64,000 bases of DNA, taken from contig NZ_CAKKLY010000014.1 in NCBI RefSeq assembly GCF_918698095.1, positions 1 to 64,000 on the forward strand, written 5' to 3'. This document shows positions 32,227 through 41,891 of this stretch, piece by piece. The stretch is from Arthrobacter sp. Bi83 (lineage in GTDB: Bacteria > Actinomycetota > Actinomycetes > Actinomycetales > Micrococcaceae). The number at the start of each line of letters is the position of its first letter. Position 1 is the first letter of the stretch. A model generated the notes under the pieces. It was not told where the DNA came from, did no database searches, and worked only from the letters and a program-made list of their open reading frames with translations. Made by a program: the position numbers and the translations under genes.

Positions 32227-33795
32227 TTGACGCTTTTTCCATCGCACCGGGCTCCGTCACGCCGCGCTCCGTCGCACCGGGCGCGGCGGCTGGCCACTTT
32301 CATCGCTGCCGCCGTGGTCACCATCCTGGCGGCGGCCAACGTTCCCGCCGCCCAGTCCGCTACGGTCCCCGCGGCCCAGGTATACGCAGCCCAGGTTTAC
32401 AACGCCTGCTCCCGGCTCACCGCAGGGCAGGTGCAGTTCAACACGTACGGCGCCCCGCGTGTCACGTTTGCCACCGCCACGGACCGGAACCGCACCCAGG
32501 TGGCGATTACCAGCTGCGTGAAAACAGCATCCGGGTACAGCACTGAATGGCAAACCACAGGATTCGCAGGCATCAACGGCTTTTCCGCACCTGGAAAGGC
32601 GTGGGAAGACACCAACCGCTCACCCACAGGGTCCTTTACCGTCACCGAGGCCCTGGGACGGCGGAATCCGGGCACGGCTTTGAGGTACCGCACCATCAAA
32701 CCGTCCTCGCGCTGGGGCGGCGAGCGCGGGAGTACTTACAACCAGTATTTTGAAGGCGCCGGCGGGCCGGCCGACGAAAACCTGTGGACCTTCATGAACC
32801 AGGGCTACTACGAGCAGGCCGCGGTGATTAATTACAACCGCCTTCCCGATGCCTCCACCATCCAGGGAGCCTCGTACGCCATCTTCTTCCACGCCGGCAA
32901 CGTTCCGTCGGCTGGCTGTATCTCCACCACCCTCTCCACCGTGACCCGTCTCCTCCGGACCAGCCGGCCCGGGGACCGAATCGTCATGGGCGCGGTGGGC
33001 GACGTTTTCCGTTCCGCGTCAAGGACAGGGCCCTCGGACACTGCCGGCAAGTCGCTTGCCTCTATCCACAGCAGCTCCGATGTTCTGGCCGTGGCATCGG
33101 ATGGAACCTTGTGGAACTACCCCGCCCTGGGCAATGGCGGCCTCGGCCAGCGCGCGGCCATCGGCAAAGGGTGGGGATCCGCGCGCTCCGTCTCAAAGAT
33201 TGACTGGAACCGTGACGGCACCCTGGACCTGCTGGCGCAGTGGCCCAACGGAACGCTGACCGTTTACCCCGGCCGGCCGGCTGGCGGTTTCGGCGCCGCG
33301 TTTACCGCCGGGGCCGGCGGGTGGCAGCAGCTGACCATCACGGCCGGGACCTGGGACACCTCACGAAGGTATCCGGGTGTTCTGGCGCGCGACGTCGCGG
33401 GCAAGCTGTGGCTATACGACAACCCCGCAGGCCGCGGGCTTGGCACCCGGCGCCTGGTAGGCAGCGGATGGGGCAACGTTTCCAACTTCACCATCGCGGA
33501 CTGGGACAACAACGGCCGCCCGGATCTGCTGGCCTCCGGCCGGGACGGGATTCTCCGCCTCTACCGCCAGGACGGGAGGGGCAACTTCCTGAGCGAAGCC
33601 CGCCCGCAAATCGGCACCGGCTGGAGCGCCCGCAGCATCACCGCCAATTACAGTTTTCAGGGAGCCGGCACCCGCGGCCTGACCGTTTTGTTCCACGACG
33701 GCGCGCTGCGCTACTACCCGCTGGGCCAGGGCCGGTGGGGAGCACCGGGCACCATCGGGACAGGCTGGGGCGGCATCCGCACGCTCGTCCGCTGA
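32227..33795 (+). CDS. secreted L,D-transpeptidase-like protein with FG-GAP/VCBS repeats
   Basis: 522 aa. It starts with TTG; GGGGGA lies just before it. The signal peptide (about 20-45) follows a repeated RAPSxRAPSHRAR basic stretch. Residues about 50-265 contain FFHAGNVPSAGCIST (H222, C231), the His and Cys arrangement of YkuD L,D-transpeptidases. The usual HGC triplet is replaced by AGC. Residues about 270-522 are FG-GAP-like repeats (DWNRDGTLDLLAQW, DWDNNGRPDLLASG) forming a predicted propeller. It may cross-link or modify peptidoglycan while binding a wall polymer. Confidence 0.8.
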   Translation: MTLFPSHRAPSRRAPSHRARRLATFIAAAVVTILAAANVPAAQSATVPAAQVYAAQVYNACSRLTAGQVQFNTYGAPRVTFATATDRNRTQVAITSCVKTASGYSTEWQTTGFAGINGFSAPGKAWEDTNRSPTGSFTVTEALGRRNPGTALRYRTIKPSSRWGGERGSTYNQYFEGAGGPADENLWTFMNQGYYEQAAVINYNRLPDASTIQGASYAIFFHAGNVPSAGCISTTLSTVTRLLRTSRPGDRIVMGAVGDVFRSASRTGPSDTAGKSLASIHSSSDVLAVASDGTLWNYPALGNGGLGQRAAIGKGWGSARSVSKIDWNRDGTLDLLAQWPNGTLTVYPGRPAGGFGAAFTAGAGGWQQLTITAGTWDTSRRYPGVLARDVAGKLWLYDNPAGRGLGTRRLVGSGWGNVSNFTIADWDNNGRPDLLASGRDGILRLYRQDGRGNFLSEARPQIGTGWSARSITANYSFQGAGTRGLTVLFHDGALRYYPLGQGRWGAPGTIGTGWGGIRTLVR

Positions 33796-33804
33796 TGCGT
33801 GCGG
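33777..33804. terminator. weak hairpin over the stop codon
   Basis: 8-bp arms CCGCACGC and GCGTGCGG at the junction of the convergent transpeptidase-like and biotin carboxylase genes. It is the only dyad in the 9-bp gap. Confidence 0.4.
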
Positions 33805-35619
33805 CTACCCGATCATTGCCAGCACCGCTCCCGCGGTGACCACCCCGCCCGCTTCGGCACGGATGCCGGTCACCGTTCCGTCGCGGTGCGCCGCGATCCG
33901 GGTTTCCATCTTCATCGCTTCAAGAACGACGACGGCGTCCCCCGCCGAAACTTCGTCGCCCGGCTCTACGAGCCACTTCACCACGGTCCCGGCCATGTCG
34001 GCGCGCAGCTCCCCAGGGTCGGCGGCATCCGTGCCCGAACGGTCAGCACCGCCGCCGGACCCCGAACCAATCGAAACCCCGGCCGGAAGCGCCCCACCGG
34101 ACAGTGCCCCACCGGACAGTGCCCCACCGGACAGTGTCCGGGCAGAAAGTGCCCAGCCGTCCAACAAATCCGCCGGCAGGCCCACCGCCATGCGGCGGCC
34201 GTCCACCTCCACGGTGATGGTGCGGCGTTCGCCGTCGGGCGCTGTGGTGCTGTAGCCCGGATCGGCCGGGATCCGGTCCGCGAAGTCGGTCTCTATCCAG
34301 CGGGTATGAATGCCCAGGCCGGTTTCGGAGGTGAAGTCCGGGGACTCGAGGACCGCCCGGTGGAACGGCAGCACGGTGGACACGCCGGTGATGCGGATTT
34401 CCGCGAGAGCGCGGCGGGCCCGGCGCAGCGCCTGCTGGCGGTCCGCGCCCGTGACGATCAGCTTGGCCAGCAGGGAGTCGAACTGCGGCGCGACGAACGA
34501 GCCGGAGCGGACGCCGGTGTCCAGGCGGATGCCCGGACCGGTGGGACCGGAGAACTCGGCAATGGTTCCGGGTGACGGCAGGAAGCCGCGGCCCACATCC
34601 TCGGCGTTGAGCCGGAACTCAAAGGAATGGCCGCGCGGTGCCGGGTCCTCGGAGTAACGCAGGCGTTCTCCCGCCGCGATCCGGAACTGCTCCTGGACCA
34701 GGTCGATCCCGGTAGTTTCCTCGGTGATCGGATGCTCCACCTGCAGGCGGGTGTTGACTTCGAGGAACGCCACGGTGCCGTCCGTGGCCACGAGGAATTC
34801 CACTGTCCCGGCGCCGGAATAGCCGGCTTCCCGGCAGACTGCCTTGGCGGCGTCGTAAATCTGCTTCCGCTGGTCACCGCTGAGGAACGGCGCAGGGGCC
34901 TCCTCTACCAGCTTCTGGTGCCGCCGCTGGAGGGAGCAGTCGCGGGTTCCTACGACGACCACGTTGCCGTGGGTATCCGCCAGGACCTGCGCCTCGACGT
35001 GGCGGGGACGGTCCAGGTAGCGCTCCACGAAGCATTCACCCCGACCGAACGCGGCGACGGCTTCCCGGACCGCAGAGTCGAAGGCTTCCTCCACTTCGTC
35101 CAGGGCGCGGACCACCTTCATGCCGCGCCCTCCGCCGCCGAAGGCTGCCTTGATGGCGATCGGCAGGCCGTGTTCTTCGGCAAAGGCGCGCGCTTCCGCG
35201 GCCGAGTCCACCGGACCGTCGCTGCCGGCCACGAGCGGCGCACCGGCGCGGACGGCCGTCTCCCGGGCGGTGATCTTGTTGCCAAGCAGCAAGATGGCCT
35301 CCGGCGTCGGGCCGATCCACGTCAGTCCGGCATCCAGGACTGCCTGGGCGAAGTCGGCGTTCTCAGAGAGGAAGCCGTAGCCGGGATGGATGGCGTCCGC
35401 GCCGGACTGGGCGGCAGCGGCGAGCAGCTTGGGGATGTTCAGGTAAGTGTCCGCGGGCGAGTTCCCGCCCAAGGCGTACGCCTCGTCCGCGGCGGCGACG
35501 TGCACTGCGTCAGCGTCGACGTCCGCGTAGACGGCGACGGAGCCCAGTTGGGCGTCGTCGCAGGCCCGGGCAATCCGGACGGCGATTTCTCCGCGGTTGG
35601 CGATCAGGACCTTGCGCAT
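33805..35619 (-). CDS. biotin carboxylase with biotin carboxyl carrier domain (acetyl/propionyl-CoA carboxylase alpha type)
   Basis: 604 aa. The biotin carboxylase domain (about 1-445) shows [44 protein letters not shown] and [15 protein letters not shown] linker with a threefold SGGAL repeat (about 505-520) leads to a biotinyl domain with EAMKMET (Lys about 570). It would charge its own biotin with bicarbonate and ATP. No carboxyltransferase gene is in the window. It overlaps the pxpBC gene by 1 bp, so it belongs to the 5-oxoproline operon. Its part in that pathway is not established. Confidence 0.92.
   Translation of the reverse strand: MRKVLIANRGEIAVRIARACDDAQLGSVAVYADVDADAVHVAAADEAYALGGNSPADTYLNIPKLLAAAAQSGADAIHPGYGFLSENADFAQAVLDAGLTWIGPTPEAILLLGNKITARETAVRAGAPLVAGSDGPVDSAAEARAFAEEHGLPIAIKAAFGGGGRGMKVVRALDEVEEAFDSAVREAVAAFGRGECFVERYLDRPRHVEAQVLADTHGNVVVVGTRDCSLQRRHQKLVEEAPAPFLSGDQRKQIYDAAKAVCREAGYSGAGTVEFLVATDGTVAFLEVNTRLQVEHPITEETTGIDLVQEQFRIAAGERLRYSEDPAPRGHSFEFRLNAEDVGRGFLPSPGTIAEFSGPTGPGIRLDTGVRSGSFVAPQFDSLLAKLIVTGADRQQALRRARRALAEIRITGVSTVLPFHRAVLESPDFTSETGLGIHTRWIETDFADRIPADPGYSTTAPDGERRTITVEVDGRRMAVGLPADLLDGWALSARTLSGGALSGGALSGGALPAGVSIGSGSGGGADRSGTDAADPGELRADMAGTVVKWLVEPGDEVSAGDAVVVLEAMKMETRIAAHRDGTVTGIRAEAGGVVTAGAVLAMIG
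34091..34135. repeat. three 15-bp in-frame tandem repeats
   Basis: GCCCCACCGGACAGT three times in a row, coding SGGAL repeats in the linker between the carboxylase and biotinyl domains. Such a repeat can change linker length by slippage without a frameshift. Confidence 0.9.
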
Positions 35620-37373
35620 CAGTTACTCGCTTTTCGTTCGGAAGTGGTTTCGGGGGCCGCTGCGGCGGCTGGGATCTCGGCGGAAGGGGAAACGCGGGCT
35701 GGAACGTCTTTAGCAGGAGCCCAGCGGAAGCGGATCTTGCCGCCAATCGGGATCTGGGCTGCGATGTCGAGCTGGTGGTCCACCACGACGGCGATCACCG
35801 GGTAGCCGCCGGTGATTGGATGGTCGGCGAGGAAGAGTACGGGCAGGCCCTCCGGCGGGACCTGAAGGGCTCCGGCAACGGTGCCCTCACTGGGGAGTTC
35901 GCCTGCGCGGCTGCGCTGCAGCGGCGTGCCGTTCAGGCGCATGCCCACCCGGTTGGACTGCGGCTTCACCTCCCACTCCTGGCCGGCAAAAGACGCCAGC
36001 GCCTCCTGATCGAACCAGTCGGCGCGCGGGCCGGGGACGACGTCGAGCACGGTCACCCCGGTGCCCGGGAACTCCGGCTGCAGCTCGGGGGTCCCGACGA
36101 CGCCGGATTCGGTCTCGCCACCGGCGGCAAGGACCTGGCCGGCGGCAAGCGGCGCCGGGCCGATGCCGGACATGGTGTCGGTGGAACGGCTGCCCAGCAC
36201 GGGCGCTACGTCCACTCCTCCGCGTACGGCGAGGTAGCTGCGGAAACCACTCTCCGGCGCGCCGATGGTCAGGGTCTCGCCGTCGAGCAAGGCGAAGGGG
36301 GTGGCTACCGGAACCGAGCGCCGGACGGTCCCGGAATCCTCGTCTGAAGCAGAGTCGTCCGAAGCAGAGTCAACGGTCAGTTCCGACGGCGCGCCGGCGA
36401 CGGCGAGGACCTGGTCCCCGACGGCCGTCACCGTGAGTCCGCCGGCGACAGTCTCAACGGCAGCGGCCGACGGCGCGTTCCCCACGAGGCGGTTGGCCCG
36501 CCGCAGCGAGGCCCGGTCCAGCGCTCCGGCGGCGGAAACCCCCAGTGCGGAGTGGCCGTAGCGGCCGAGATCCTGGATCAGGCTGTAAAGTCCCGGAGAA
36601 ACGATCTGCAGGCCGGATGGAACGTCCTGCGGCTCCGCCGCGGCAACGGTAACGGCTTCATCAGCCAGTGTTACTGCGTCCCGGACGGCACGGAACTGCA
36701 CCCGGTGGCCGGGGCTCGCCAGCGCGGGCTGTTCACGGTCCAGGTCCCACATTTTCGCGCCGGTGCGGCCGATGAGCTGCCAGCCGCCCGGGGACCGGCG
36801 CGGGTACACGGCGGAGTAGTTGCCGGCCAGGGCCACCGAGCCGGCGGGAACGGCGGTGCGCGGTGAGCTGCGGCGGGGCACTTCGAGGACCTGGTTCTCC
36901 CCCACCATGTAGCCGAAGCCAGGGGCGAAGCCGGCGAAGGCCACAGTCCAGATCTGCCCGGTGTGAGCGGCTATCACGCCGTCCGCTCCGAGGCCGGTCA
37001 GCTCCCCCACTTCGGTGAGGTCTTCGCCGTCGTACACAGTGTCAATGACCACCAGGTCGCCGTCCCGCTGGGGCGGCGCGGTGAGGTCGAGTTGCAGCAG
37101 CAGCGCGGCGATGCGTCGTGCAGCTGCCGGCGAATCCGCCGTCAGCAGGACCGTCTCGGCCGCGGCCAGAACGTCCTGCTGGCCCGGCAGCGGGTTCTCC
37201 AGAAGCAGTGCCTGCAGGGCGAGGACGTCCCGGGTGCCGGAGAGTTCGGCGAGCACCGCCCGGGTCCCCACCGCACGCACGGACCTGACCTTCTGAACGG
37301 CCGCCTTTTGTGCTGCCACTGTTTCCATAGCCGCTTCCATCGTTGCCGGTGCCGTGAATGGGATCTGAGCCAC
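35619..37373 (-). CDS. 5-oxoprolinase subunits B and C, fused (PxpB-PxpC; KipI-KipA)
   Basis: 584 aa. Residues about 25-245 are a PxpB/KipI domain ([52 protein letters not shown]). Residues about 250-570 are a PxpC/KipA domain ([81 protein letters not shown]). With PxpA they hydrolyse 5-oxo-L-proline to glutamate using ATP. Escherichia coli has separate genes; here they are fused. The annotated GTG start abuts the MFS stop; an ATG at 37328 with GGAAG before it is an alternative. Confidence 0.92.
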   Translation of the reverse strand: MAQIPFTAPATMEAAMETVAAQKAAVQKVRSVRAVGTRAVLAELSGTRDVLALQALLLENPLPGQQDVLAAAETVLLTADSPAAARRIAALLLQLDLTAPPQRDGDLVVIDTVYDGEDLTEVGELTGLGADGVIAAHTGQIWTVAFAGFAPGFGYMVGENQVLEVPRRSSPRTAVPAGSVALAGNYSAVYPRRSPGGWQLIGRTGAKMWDLDREQPALASPGHRVQFRAVRDAVTLADEAVTVAAAEPQDVPSGLQIVSPGLYSLIQDLGRYGHSALGVSAAGALDRASLRRANRLVGNAPSAAAVETVAGGLTVTAVGDQVLAVAGAPSELTVDSASDDSASDEDSGTVRRSVPVATPFALLDGETLTIGAPESGFRSYLAVRGGVDVAPVLGSRSTDTMSGIGPAPLAAGQVLAAGGETESGVVGTPELQPEFPGTGVTVLDVVPGPRADWFDQEALASFAGQEWEVKPQSNRVGMRLNGTPLQRSRAGELPSEGTVAGALQVPPEGLPVLFLADHPITGGYPVIAVVVDHQLDIAAQIPIGGKIRFRWAPAKDVPARVSPSAEIPAAAAAPETTSERKASN

Positions 37374-38744
37374 TTAGGCGCGCGATTCCTGCAGCAGCCG
37401 TTCTTCCTCGGCCGTCTGCGGGTTCCGGCCGAGCGCCAGGCCGATGACGGTGACCACGGACGCCACCAGCAGGTACACCGCGATCAGTAGCCAGTCGCCG
37501 GACGCTGCGTAGAGGGCGGTGAAGATCAACGGTGCCACGGCGCCGCCGATCACTCCGGCCAGCGTGTAGGCCAGCGAGCTGCCGGCGTAGCGCAGCCGGG
37601 CCGGGAACTGCTCGGTGATGTACGCCGCCTGCGGGCCGTACATGAACGCGTGGAAGGCCAGGCCGATCACGACGCCGAAGGTGAGCATCAGGACGGACCT
37701 GCCCTGGATCATCAGGAAGAACAGCGGGGTGTAAGCAGCGGTTCCGACTGCGGCAATTCCGTAGACGAGGCGGCGGTTGAAGCGGTCCGTGAGGGCCCCG
37801 GCTGCGGGAATAAGTACCAGCTGGAAGGCGGAACCGATCAGGATGGCGCCGAGGACATTGCCGGTGGTCATGCCCAGTTCCTTGGTGGCGTAGACCGCCA
37901 CGAAGACGGTGAAGAGGGCGTAGAGAACATCGGGGCAGACCCGGGACAGGGCGGCCGCGACCAGGGCACGCGGTTCCTTGGTGAAGACCTCCTTGATGGG
38001 GGCCTTGGGCTGTTCACCGTGGGCAAGGATGGCCTTGAAGACCGGGGTTTCCTCGAGCTTGAGCCTGATGAGCAGGCCGAAGACCACGAGGAGTGCGGAG
38101 GCCAGGAAAGCGACGCGCCAGCCCCAGGAAAGGAAGGCCTCGTTGCTGAGGGTCGCTGCCAGCACGGCCAGGACTCCGTTGGCCATCAGGTTGCCGGCCG
38201 GCGGGCCGATCTGCGCGGCCGAAGACCAGAAGCCGCGCTTGTGGGCATCGCCGAACTCGCTGGAGAGCAGGACGGCTCCGCCCCATTCGCCGCCGACGCC
38301 GATGCCCTGGGCCAGTCGCAGCAGCACCAGGATGACCGGGGCGGCGACGCCGATGACCGAGTAGTCAGGCAGCGCACCGATCAGCACCGTGGCTGCGCCG
38401 ATCAGCATGAGGGTAACTACCAGGACTTGCTTGCGGCCGATCTTGTCGCCGAGCCGGCCGAAGATCACACCGCCGATGGGGCGGGCGAGGTAGCCGACGG
38501 CGAACGCCGAGAAGGAAAGGAGCAGCCCGACGAACTCGTCATTGCCGGGGAAGAAGATCTTGGGGAAGACGAGGGCGGAAGCCACCGAATAGATGGCGAA
38601 GTCGTAGTACTCAAGGGACGTGCCGGTGAGGCTGGCGACGTAGGCCTTGAGTGCTCCGGGCGGCATCCTCTTGGTTTGCGGCTTCTTTGCCGGGGACGGC
38701 GTTCCGGGTGTGGACCCGGCCGGTGATGGGTTTGAGGCGGTCAT
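37374..38744 (-). CDS. MFS transporter, metabolite:H+ symporter (MHS) family
   Basis: 456 aa with 12 membrane segments. MHS marks are GTSLEYYDFAIYSVASALVFPKIFFP, ARPIGGVIFGRLGDKIGRKQVLV and GVGGEWGGAVLLSSEFG. The family includes ProP, ShiA and KgtP. Lying between pxpA and pxpBC, it is the likely importer of 5-oxoproline (pyroglutamate). It is directly followed by pxpBC without a gap. Confidence 0.9.
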   Translation of the reverse strand: MTASNPSPAGSTPGTPSPAKKPQTKRMPPGALKAYVASLTGTSLEYYDFAIYSVASALVFPKIFFPGNDEFVGLLLSFSAFAVGYLARPIGGVIFGRLGDKIGRKQVLVVTLMLIGAATVLIGALPDYSVIGVAAPVILVLLRLAQGIGVGGEWGGAVLLSSEFGDAHKRGFWSSAAQIGPPAGNLMANGVLAVLAATLSNEAFLSWGWRVAFLASALLVVFGLLIRLKLEETPVFKAILAHGEQPKAPIKEVFTKEPRALVAAALSRVCPDVLYALFTVFVAVYATKELGMTTGNVLGAILIGSAFQLVLIPAAGALTDRFNRRLVYGIAAVGTAAYTPLFFLMIQGRSVLMLTFGVVIGLAFHAFMYGPQAAYITEQFPARLRYAGSSLAYTLAGVIGGAVAPLIFTALYAASGDWLLIAVYLLVASVVTVIGLALGRNPQTAEEERLLQESRA

Positions 38745-38819
38745 TAGATACTCCGGGGTTGGGGTGTTGGAGTGCTTGGAAGGGTTATTCGGCCATGCTG
38801 CGGCAGGCAGGCCGGGCGG

Positions 38820-39578
38820 TCAGGCAAAGGCGGCGACGGTGACGCCTGCTGCGGTCAGGGCTGACTTCACGGCTGTGGCCATGGCAACGGCTCCGGGGGA
38901 ATCGCCGTGCACACAGATGCTTTCTGCGCGGATTTTCAGGACGGAACCGTCCACGGTGCGGACGGCGGAATCAGTGGCCATCTGTAGGACATGTTCCGCC
39001 ACTTCTGCGGGATCATCAAGGACAGATCCTGGCAGGGAGCGGGACACGAGCGTGCCGTCCGGGTTGTATGCCCGGTCGGCGAAGGCTTCCGGGACGGCAC
39101 GCAGGCCGGCGGCTTCCGCCAGGCGGAGCACCTCCGAGCCGGGAAGCCCCAGAATGGGCAGCTGGGCGTCCACCGATTTCACAGCGTCGACCACGGCCTG
39201 TGCCTGCGCCGTGTGGTGGACGATCGCGTTGTAGAGCCCGCCGTGCGGTTTAACGTACTGGACGCGCGTGCCCTCCGCCGCGGCCAGCGCCTGCAGCGCG
39301 CCGATCTGGTAGACGACGTCGTCCGCGAGCTCGTTGGGCGCTATGTCCAGAAAGCGGCGGCCAAAACCGGCAAGATCGCGGTAGCCCACATGTGCGCCGA
39401 TGACGACGCCGGCGGCGGCCGCCTGCCGGCAGGTCTTCCGAATAACGCTGGGATCACCGGCGTGGAAGCCGCAGGCCACGTTGGCGCTCGTGACGGAGCG
39501 GAACATCGCCTGGTCATCGCCCAGGGTCCACCGCCCGAATGATTCTCCGACGTCGCTGTTCAGGTCGATCTTCGTCAT
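38820..39578 (-). CDS. pxpA: 5-oxoprolinase subunit A (LamB/YcsF family)
   Basis: 252 aa. It matches PxpA throughout: [94 protein letters not shown]. First gene of the operon pxpA, MFS, pxpBC, biotin carboxylase. GACGAGGATCACA precedes the ATG. It catalyses the first part of ATP-dependent 5-oxoproline opening. Confidence 0.95.
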   Translation of the reverse strand: MTKIDLNSDVGESFGRWTLGDDQAMFRSVTSANVACGFHAGDPSVIRKTCRQAAAAGVVIGAHVGYRDLAGFGRRFLDIAPNELADDVVYQIGALQALAAAEGTRVQYVKPHGGLYNAIVHHTAQAQAVVDAVKSVDAQLPILGLPGSEVLRLAEAAGLRAVPEAFADRAYNPDGTLVSRSLPGSVLDDPAEVAEHVLQMATDSAVRTVDGSVLKIRAESICVHGDSPGAVAMATAVKSALTAAGVTVAAFA

Positions 39579-39630
39579 TGTGATCCTCGTCTCATAGAAG
39601 CCTGAGTTCTAGGATGCACCACTTTGAGGA

Positions 39631-39643
39631 ATTGTTCAACAAT
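39631..39643. promoter_or_regulatory. candidate GntR/FCD operator ATTGTTCAACAAT
   Basis: Perfect 13-bp palindrome in the divergent pxpA/GntR region. On the minus strand it overlaps TTGAAC, a -35-like box 17 bp from CATCCT. TTGTTGAACAA-like sequences suit FadR/FCD-type GntR dimers. Confidence 0.65.
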
Positions 39644-39671
39644 CCAACGATTAAACGATGTGGCAATCGTG

Positions 39672-39677
39672 TAAATT
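39672..39677 (+). promoter_or_regulatory. -10 box TAAATT of a leaderless transcript
   Basis: TAnnnT hexamer 6 nt before the ATG at 39684. No ribosome site fits, so the GntR mRNA probably begins at its start codon. Confidence 0.55.
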
Positions 39678-39683
39678 CAAGGC

Positions 39684-40403
39684 ATGACGAGCCCAGCCCG
39701 CAACGCCCGGAGTGCCTCCGCCCCAGCCGCTGCAGGCAACGGCGCATCGCTTGCCGGGGCACGCCTTCGGGTAGCCGTGCCCTCGGTGGCGGAGCGGGTT
39801 GCCCAGGAGCTGCGGCACCAACTTGCCGAAGGGCTGCTGCTGCCTGGCGCCAGGCTCACGGAAGCCGCGCTGGCCGAGGATCTAGGCGTTTCACGCAACA
39901 CTGTCCGTGAGGCCTTCGCCGAGCTGGCCAGCGAGCGGCTCCTGGTCCGGCATCCCAACCGCGGTGTGTTCGTGGCGAGTCTTGGCGCCGGTGACATCCA
40001 CGACGTCTACACCGTCCGCCGCGCCATCGAGGTAAGCACCATCCGGAACGGGGGCACCACGGAGCAGATTGCGGCCGTGCGCGCCGCTGTGGAAGAGGGC
40101 AAGAAAGCCGCGGCCGCGAATGACAATGAGGGGCTCGGCAGCGCCAACCAGCATTTCCACCGCGCCATTGTGGCCATGGCCGGAAGCCGGCGCCTGGACA
40201 CAATCATGTCCCAGGTGCTCGCCGAGATGCGCCTGTTCTTCCACAAGGCCACGGTGGACGCCGAGTTCTACAGCGGATACCTGAAGGACAACGAGCAGAT
40301 CTGCGCCGCGTTGGAAGCCGGGGACGGTGAGCGCGCGTCAGAGCTGATGCTGGCGTACCTTGACCGGTCCGAGGCCCAGCAGGTCGCCATTCACGGCGTC
40401 TGA
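39684..40403 (+). CDS. GntR-family regulator, FCD (FadR) type, of the 5-oxoproline operon
   Basis: 239 aa. The N-terminal winged helix (about 30-100: VAERVAQELRHQLAEGLLLPGARLTEAALAEDLGVSRNTVREAF) is followed by an FCD effector domain (about 110-230) with metal-site histidines (NQHFHRAIVAMAG) and basic/acidic helices. It is divergent from pxpA with an ATTGTTCAACAAT palindrome between, so it probably represses the operon and itself. The ligand is likely 5-oxoproline or a related acid, by context only. Confidence 0.9.
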   Translation: MTSPARNARSASAPAAAGNGASLAGARLRVAVPSVAERVAQELRHQLAEGLLLPGARLTEAALAEDLGVSRNTVREAFAELASERLLVRHPNRGVFVASLGAGDIHDVYTVRRAIEVSTIRNGGTTEQIAAVRAAVEEGKKAAAANDNEGLGSANQHFHRAIVAMAGSRRLDTIMSQVLAEMRLFFHKATVDAEFYSGYLKDNEQICAALEAGDGERASELMLAYLDRSEAQQVAIHGV

Positions 40404-40428
40404 GAGCGCTGAGAGCGCAGGTGCTTGG

Positions 40429-41166
40429 CTAGCGCTTGCCCTTTTTCCGCGAGCCGCGGCCGCGGCCCTTGTCCGGGTTGGGGGCGTAGCGCTGGGCCAC
40501 CTTGGGCTTCTTGGCGCCGGTGCCGCGGCGGTCCGGCTTGGGTTCCTTCTTCGGCTTCTCCTGCTGGGCGGACGGCTGCCGGGAGCTCTGGGCTGTGCGC
40601 CCGCGGACAATGCCGATGAACTCCTCAATCACCTCGTCCGTGGCATCGCTGAGCCACGCCAAGGCAATTTCGGTGCCGGGCGCCCCTGTGAGCCGGCGGG
40701 CCACGGTGTCCTTGACGTTGAAGTGCCTGGCCACGGACATGGGCAGGATGAGCAGGCCCGCCCCCGACGCCACCACCTGCAGGGCAGCTTCCGGCCCGCC
40801 GAGCCCGTCGGCGTCGAGGAAGGTCTCCTCCGCGAGGTCCTCCAGTGCCACTTCCTCGAACACCGAGATCTCATGGCCCTTGGGTGCCACCACCACCGGC
40901 TGTTCTTCATACAGCGGAATGACATTCAGGCCCTCGCGGTCCACGGGCAGCCGCACAAAACTGAGGTCGGCAGAACCGTCGCGCAGCACGGAAAGCTGCG
41001 TGCCGCCGTCGGACATGAAGCCGCGCAACGGAACATGCGGCATCCGCTCTTCCCAGCGGCGGATCCACTTTCCCGGCGTGACGCCGGCGACGTACGCGAA
41101 GCGAAGCTCCCGCTGGCCGGGTTCTGGCGGGGCGGGGGCTAATGTGGATTCATCTTCAGCGGGCAC
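40429..41166 (-). CDS. LysR-type substrate-binding domain protein without a DNA-binding domain
   Basis: 245 aa from a GTG at 41166; the frame is open further up but runs through repeats and the divergent gene. Residues about 20-190 form a LysR effector-binding fold (LRFAYVAGVTPGKWIRRWEERMPHVPL, LSFVRLPVDREGLNVIPLYEEQPVVVAPKGHEI, GPEAALQVVASGAGLLILPMSVARHF). No helix-turn-helix precedes it. The last 45 residues are a Lys/Arg tail (KKEPKPDRRGTGAKKPK, RGRGSRKKGKR) that could bind nucleic acid. It is divergent from a DUF5997 gene. Confidence 0.8.
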   Translation of the reverse strand: MPAEDESTLAPAPPEPGQRELRFAYVAGVTPGKWIRRWEERMPHVPLRGFMSDGGTQLSVLRDGSADLSFVRLPVDREGLNVIPLYEEQPVVVAPKGHEISVFEEVALEDLAEETFLDADGLGGPEAALQVVASGAGLLILPMSVARHFNVKDTVARRLTGAPGTEIALAWLSDATDEVIEEFIGIVRGRTAQSSRQPSAQQEKPKKEPKPDRRGTGAKKPKVAQRYAPNPDKGRGRGSRKKGKR

Positions 41167-41173
41167 ACGTTCA

Positions 41174-41233
41174 CAGTACCGCCCGCGCTCAGTACCGCCA
41201 GTGCAGTACCGCCGGAGCTCAGTACCGCCAGTG
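41174..41233. repeat. two 30-bp tandem repeats in a divergent promoter
   Basis: Two copies of CAGTACCGCC-N4-CT-CAGTACCGCC-AGTG, making four CAGTACCGCC boxes in 60 bp, directly before the GTG of the LysR-domain gene and about 70 bp before DUF5997. They could be slippage products or iterated protein-binding sites. Confidence 0.9.
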
Positions 41234-41290
41234 CCCCGCGCGGTGCCCGCTCTCGGTTCACCGTTGGTCCCCTTCCGGTACGCAGCCAGA

Positions 41291-41296
41291 TACCCT
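41291..41296 (+). promoter_or_regulatory. -10 box TACCCT of a leaderless transcript
   Basis: TAnnnT hexamer 6 nt before the DUF5997 ATG at 41303. No usable ribosome site. Confidence 0.5.
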
Positions 41297-41302
41297 TGAA
41301 GC

Positions 41303-41701
41303 ATGACCTCTGCTAACTCCCAGTCCATGAAGCCGGCCACCGTTGCCAAGAAGCTTGGCATCTACCTGCCCGCAACACCCCAGGAGTTCCAGGATTCAAC
41401 CATCACGCGCGCCGATTTCGCAGAACTCCAGGCGAACCCGCCGGAGTGGCTGGCCGAGCTGCGCCGCAACGGCCCGCACCCCCGCCCGGTGGTGGCGCAG
41501 AAGCTGAATGTCTCGATCAGCGGACTGGCCCGCGGCGGCGTCGAAGAGGCCCTGACGACGGCGGAAATCACCGCGCTGCTGCAGGCTCCCCCCGCGTGGC
41601 TGGTCGCCGAGCGCTCCACCCACGCCGCGGTGCGCGCCGAGGCTCAGCGCGTCAAAGACGAGGCTTCCAAGAAAGACGCCAAGAAGGCGCGCCAGGCCTA
41701 G
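41303..41701 (+). CDS. DUF5997 family protein
   Basis: 132 aa small basic cytosolic protein (MKPATVAKKLGIYLPATPQEFQ, EWLAELRRNGPHPRPVVAQKLNVSISGLARGGVEEALT). It matches an actinobacterial family known only as DUF5997. The N-terminal part, with alternating helices and RPVVAQKLNVSISGLARG, looks like a helix-turn-helix arrangement. The tail is Lys/Ala-rich (KDEASKKDAKKARQA). It is divergent from a LysR-sensor protein lacking its own DNA-binding domain. Confidence 0.8.
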   Translation: MTSANSQSMKPATVAKKLGIYLPATPQEFQDSTITRADFAELQANPPEWLAELRRNGPHPRPVVAQKLNVSISGLARGGVEEALTTAEITALLQAPPAWLVAERSTHAAVRAEAQRVKDEASKKDAKKARQA

Positions 41702-41785
41702 CTGGAGCTTCCGGCAGCACGAAAGCTGCCGTAACCCTTGCGATAACCCGGACTCCTGATCCCCCATCCCGAGGGGACGCGAGCG

Positions 41786-41812
41786 CGGCTGGGGGGCCTT
41801 GCCCCCCAGCCG
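41786..41812. terminator. 12-bp GC stem-loop with CTT loop
   Basis: CGGCTGGGGGGC pairs perfectly with GCCCCCCAGCCG around CTT. It is probably the DUF5997 terminator or part of a structured RNA. Confidence 0.6.
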
Positions 41813-41891
41813 GCCTGCCGCCCACAGAAGCCAGACGGGGCGCGGCCAAACCATCTGCCGCCGCGACGAACGGCCCCGCTCATCCGGTCCG

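Noticed and set aside
30834..32546. 570-aa open frame on the plus strand
   Set aside because: Antisense to the multicopper oxidase gene and running into the transpeptidase-like gene in the wrong frame. Val/Gly/His-rich text is typical of shadows.
34627..35805. 392-aa open frame on the plus strand
   Set aside because: Exactly opposite the biotin carboxylase gene. No family resemblance.
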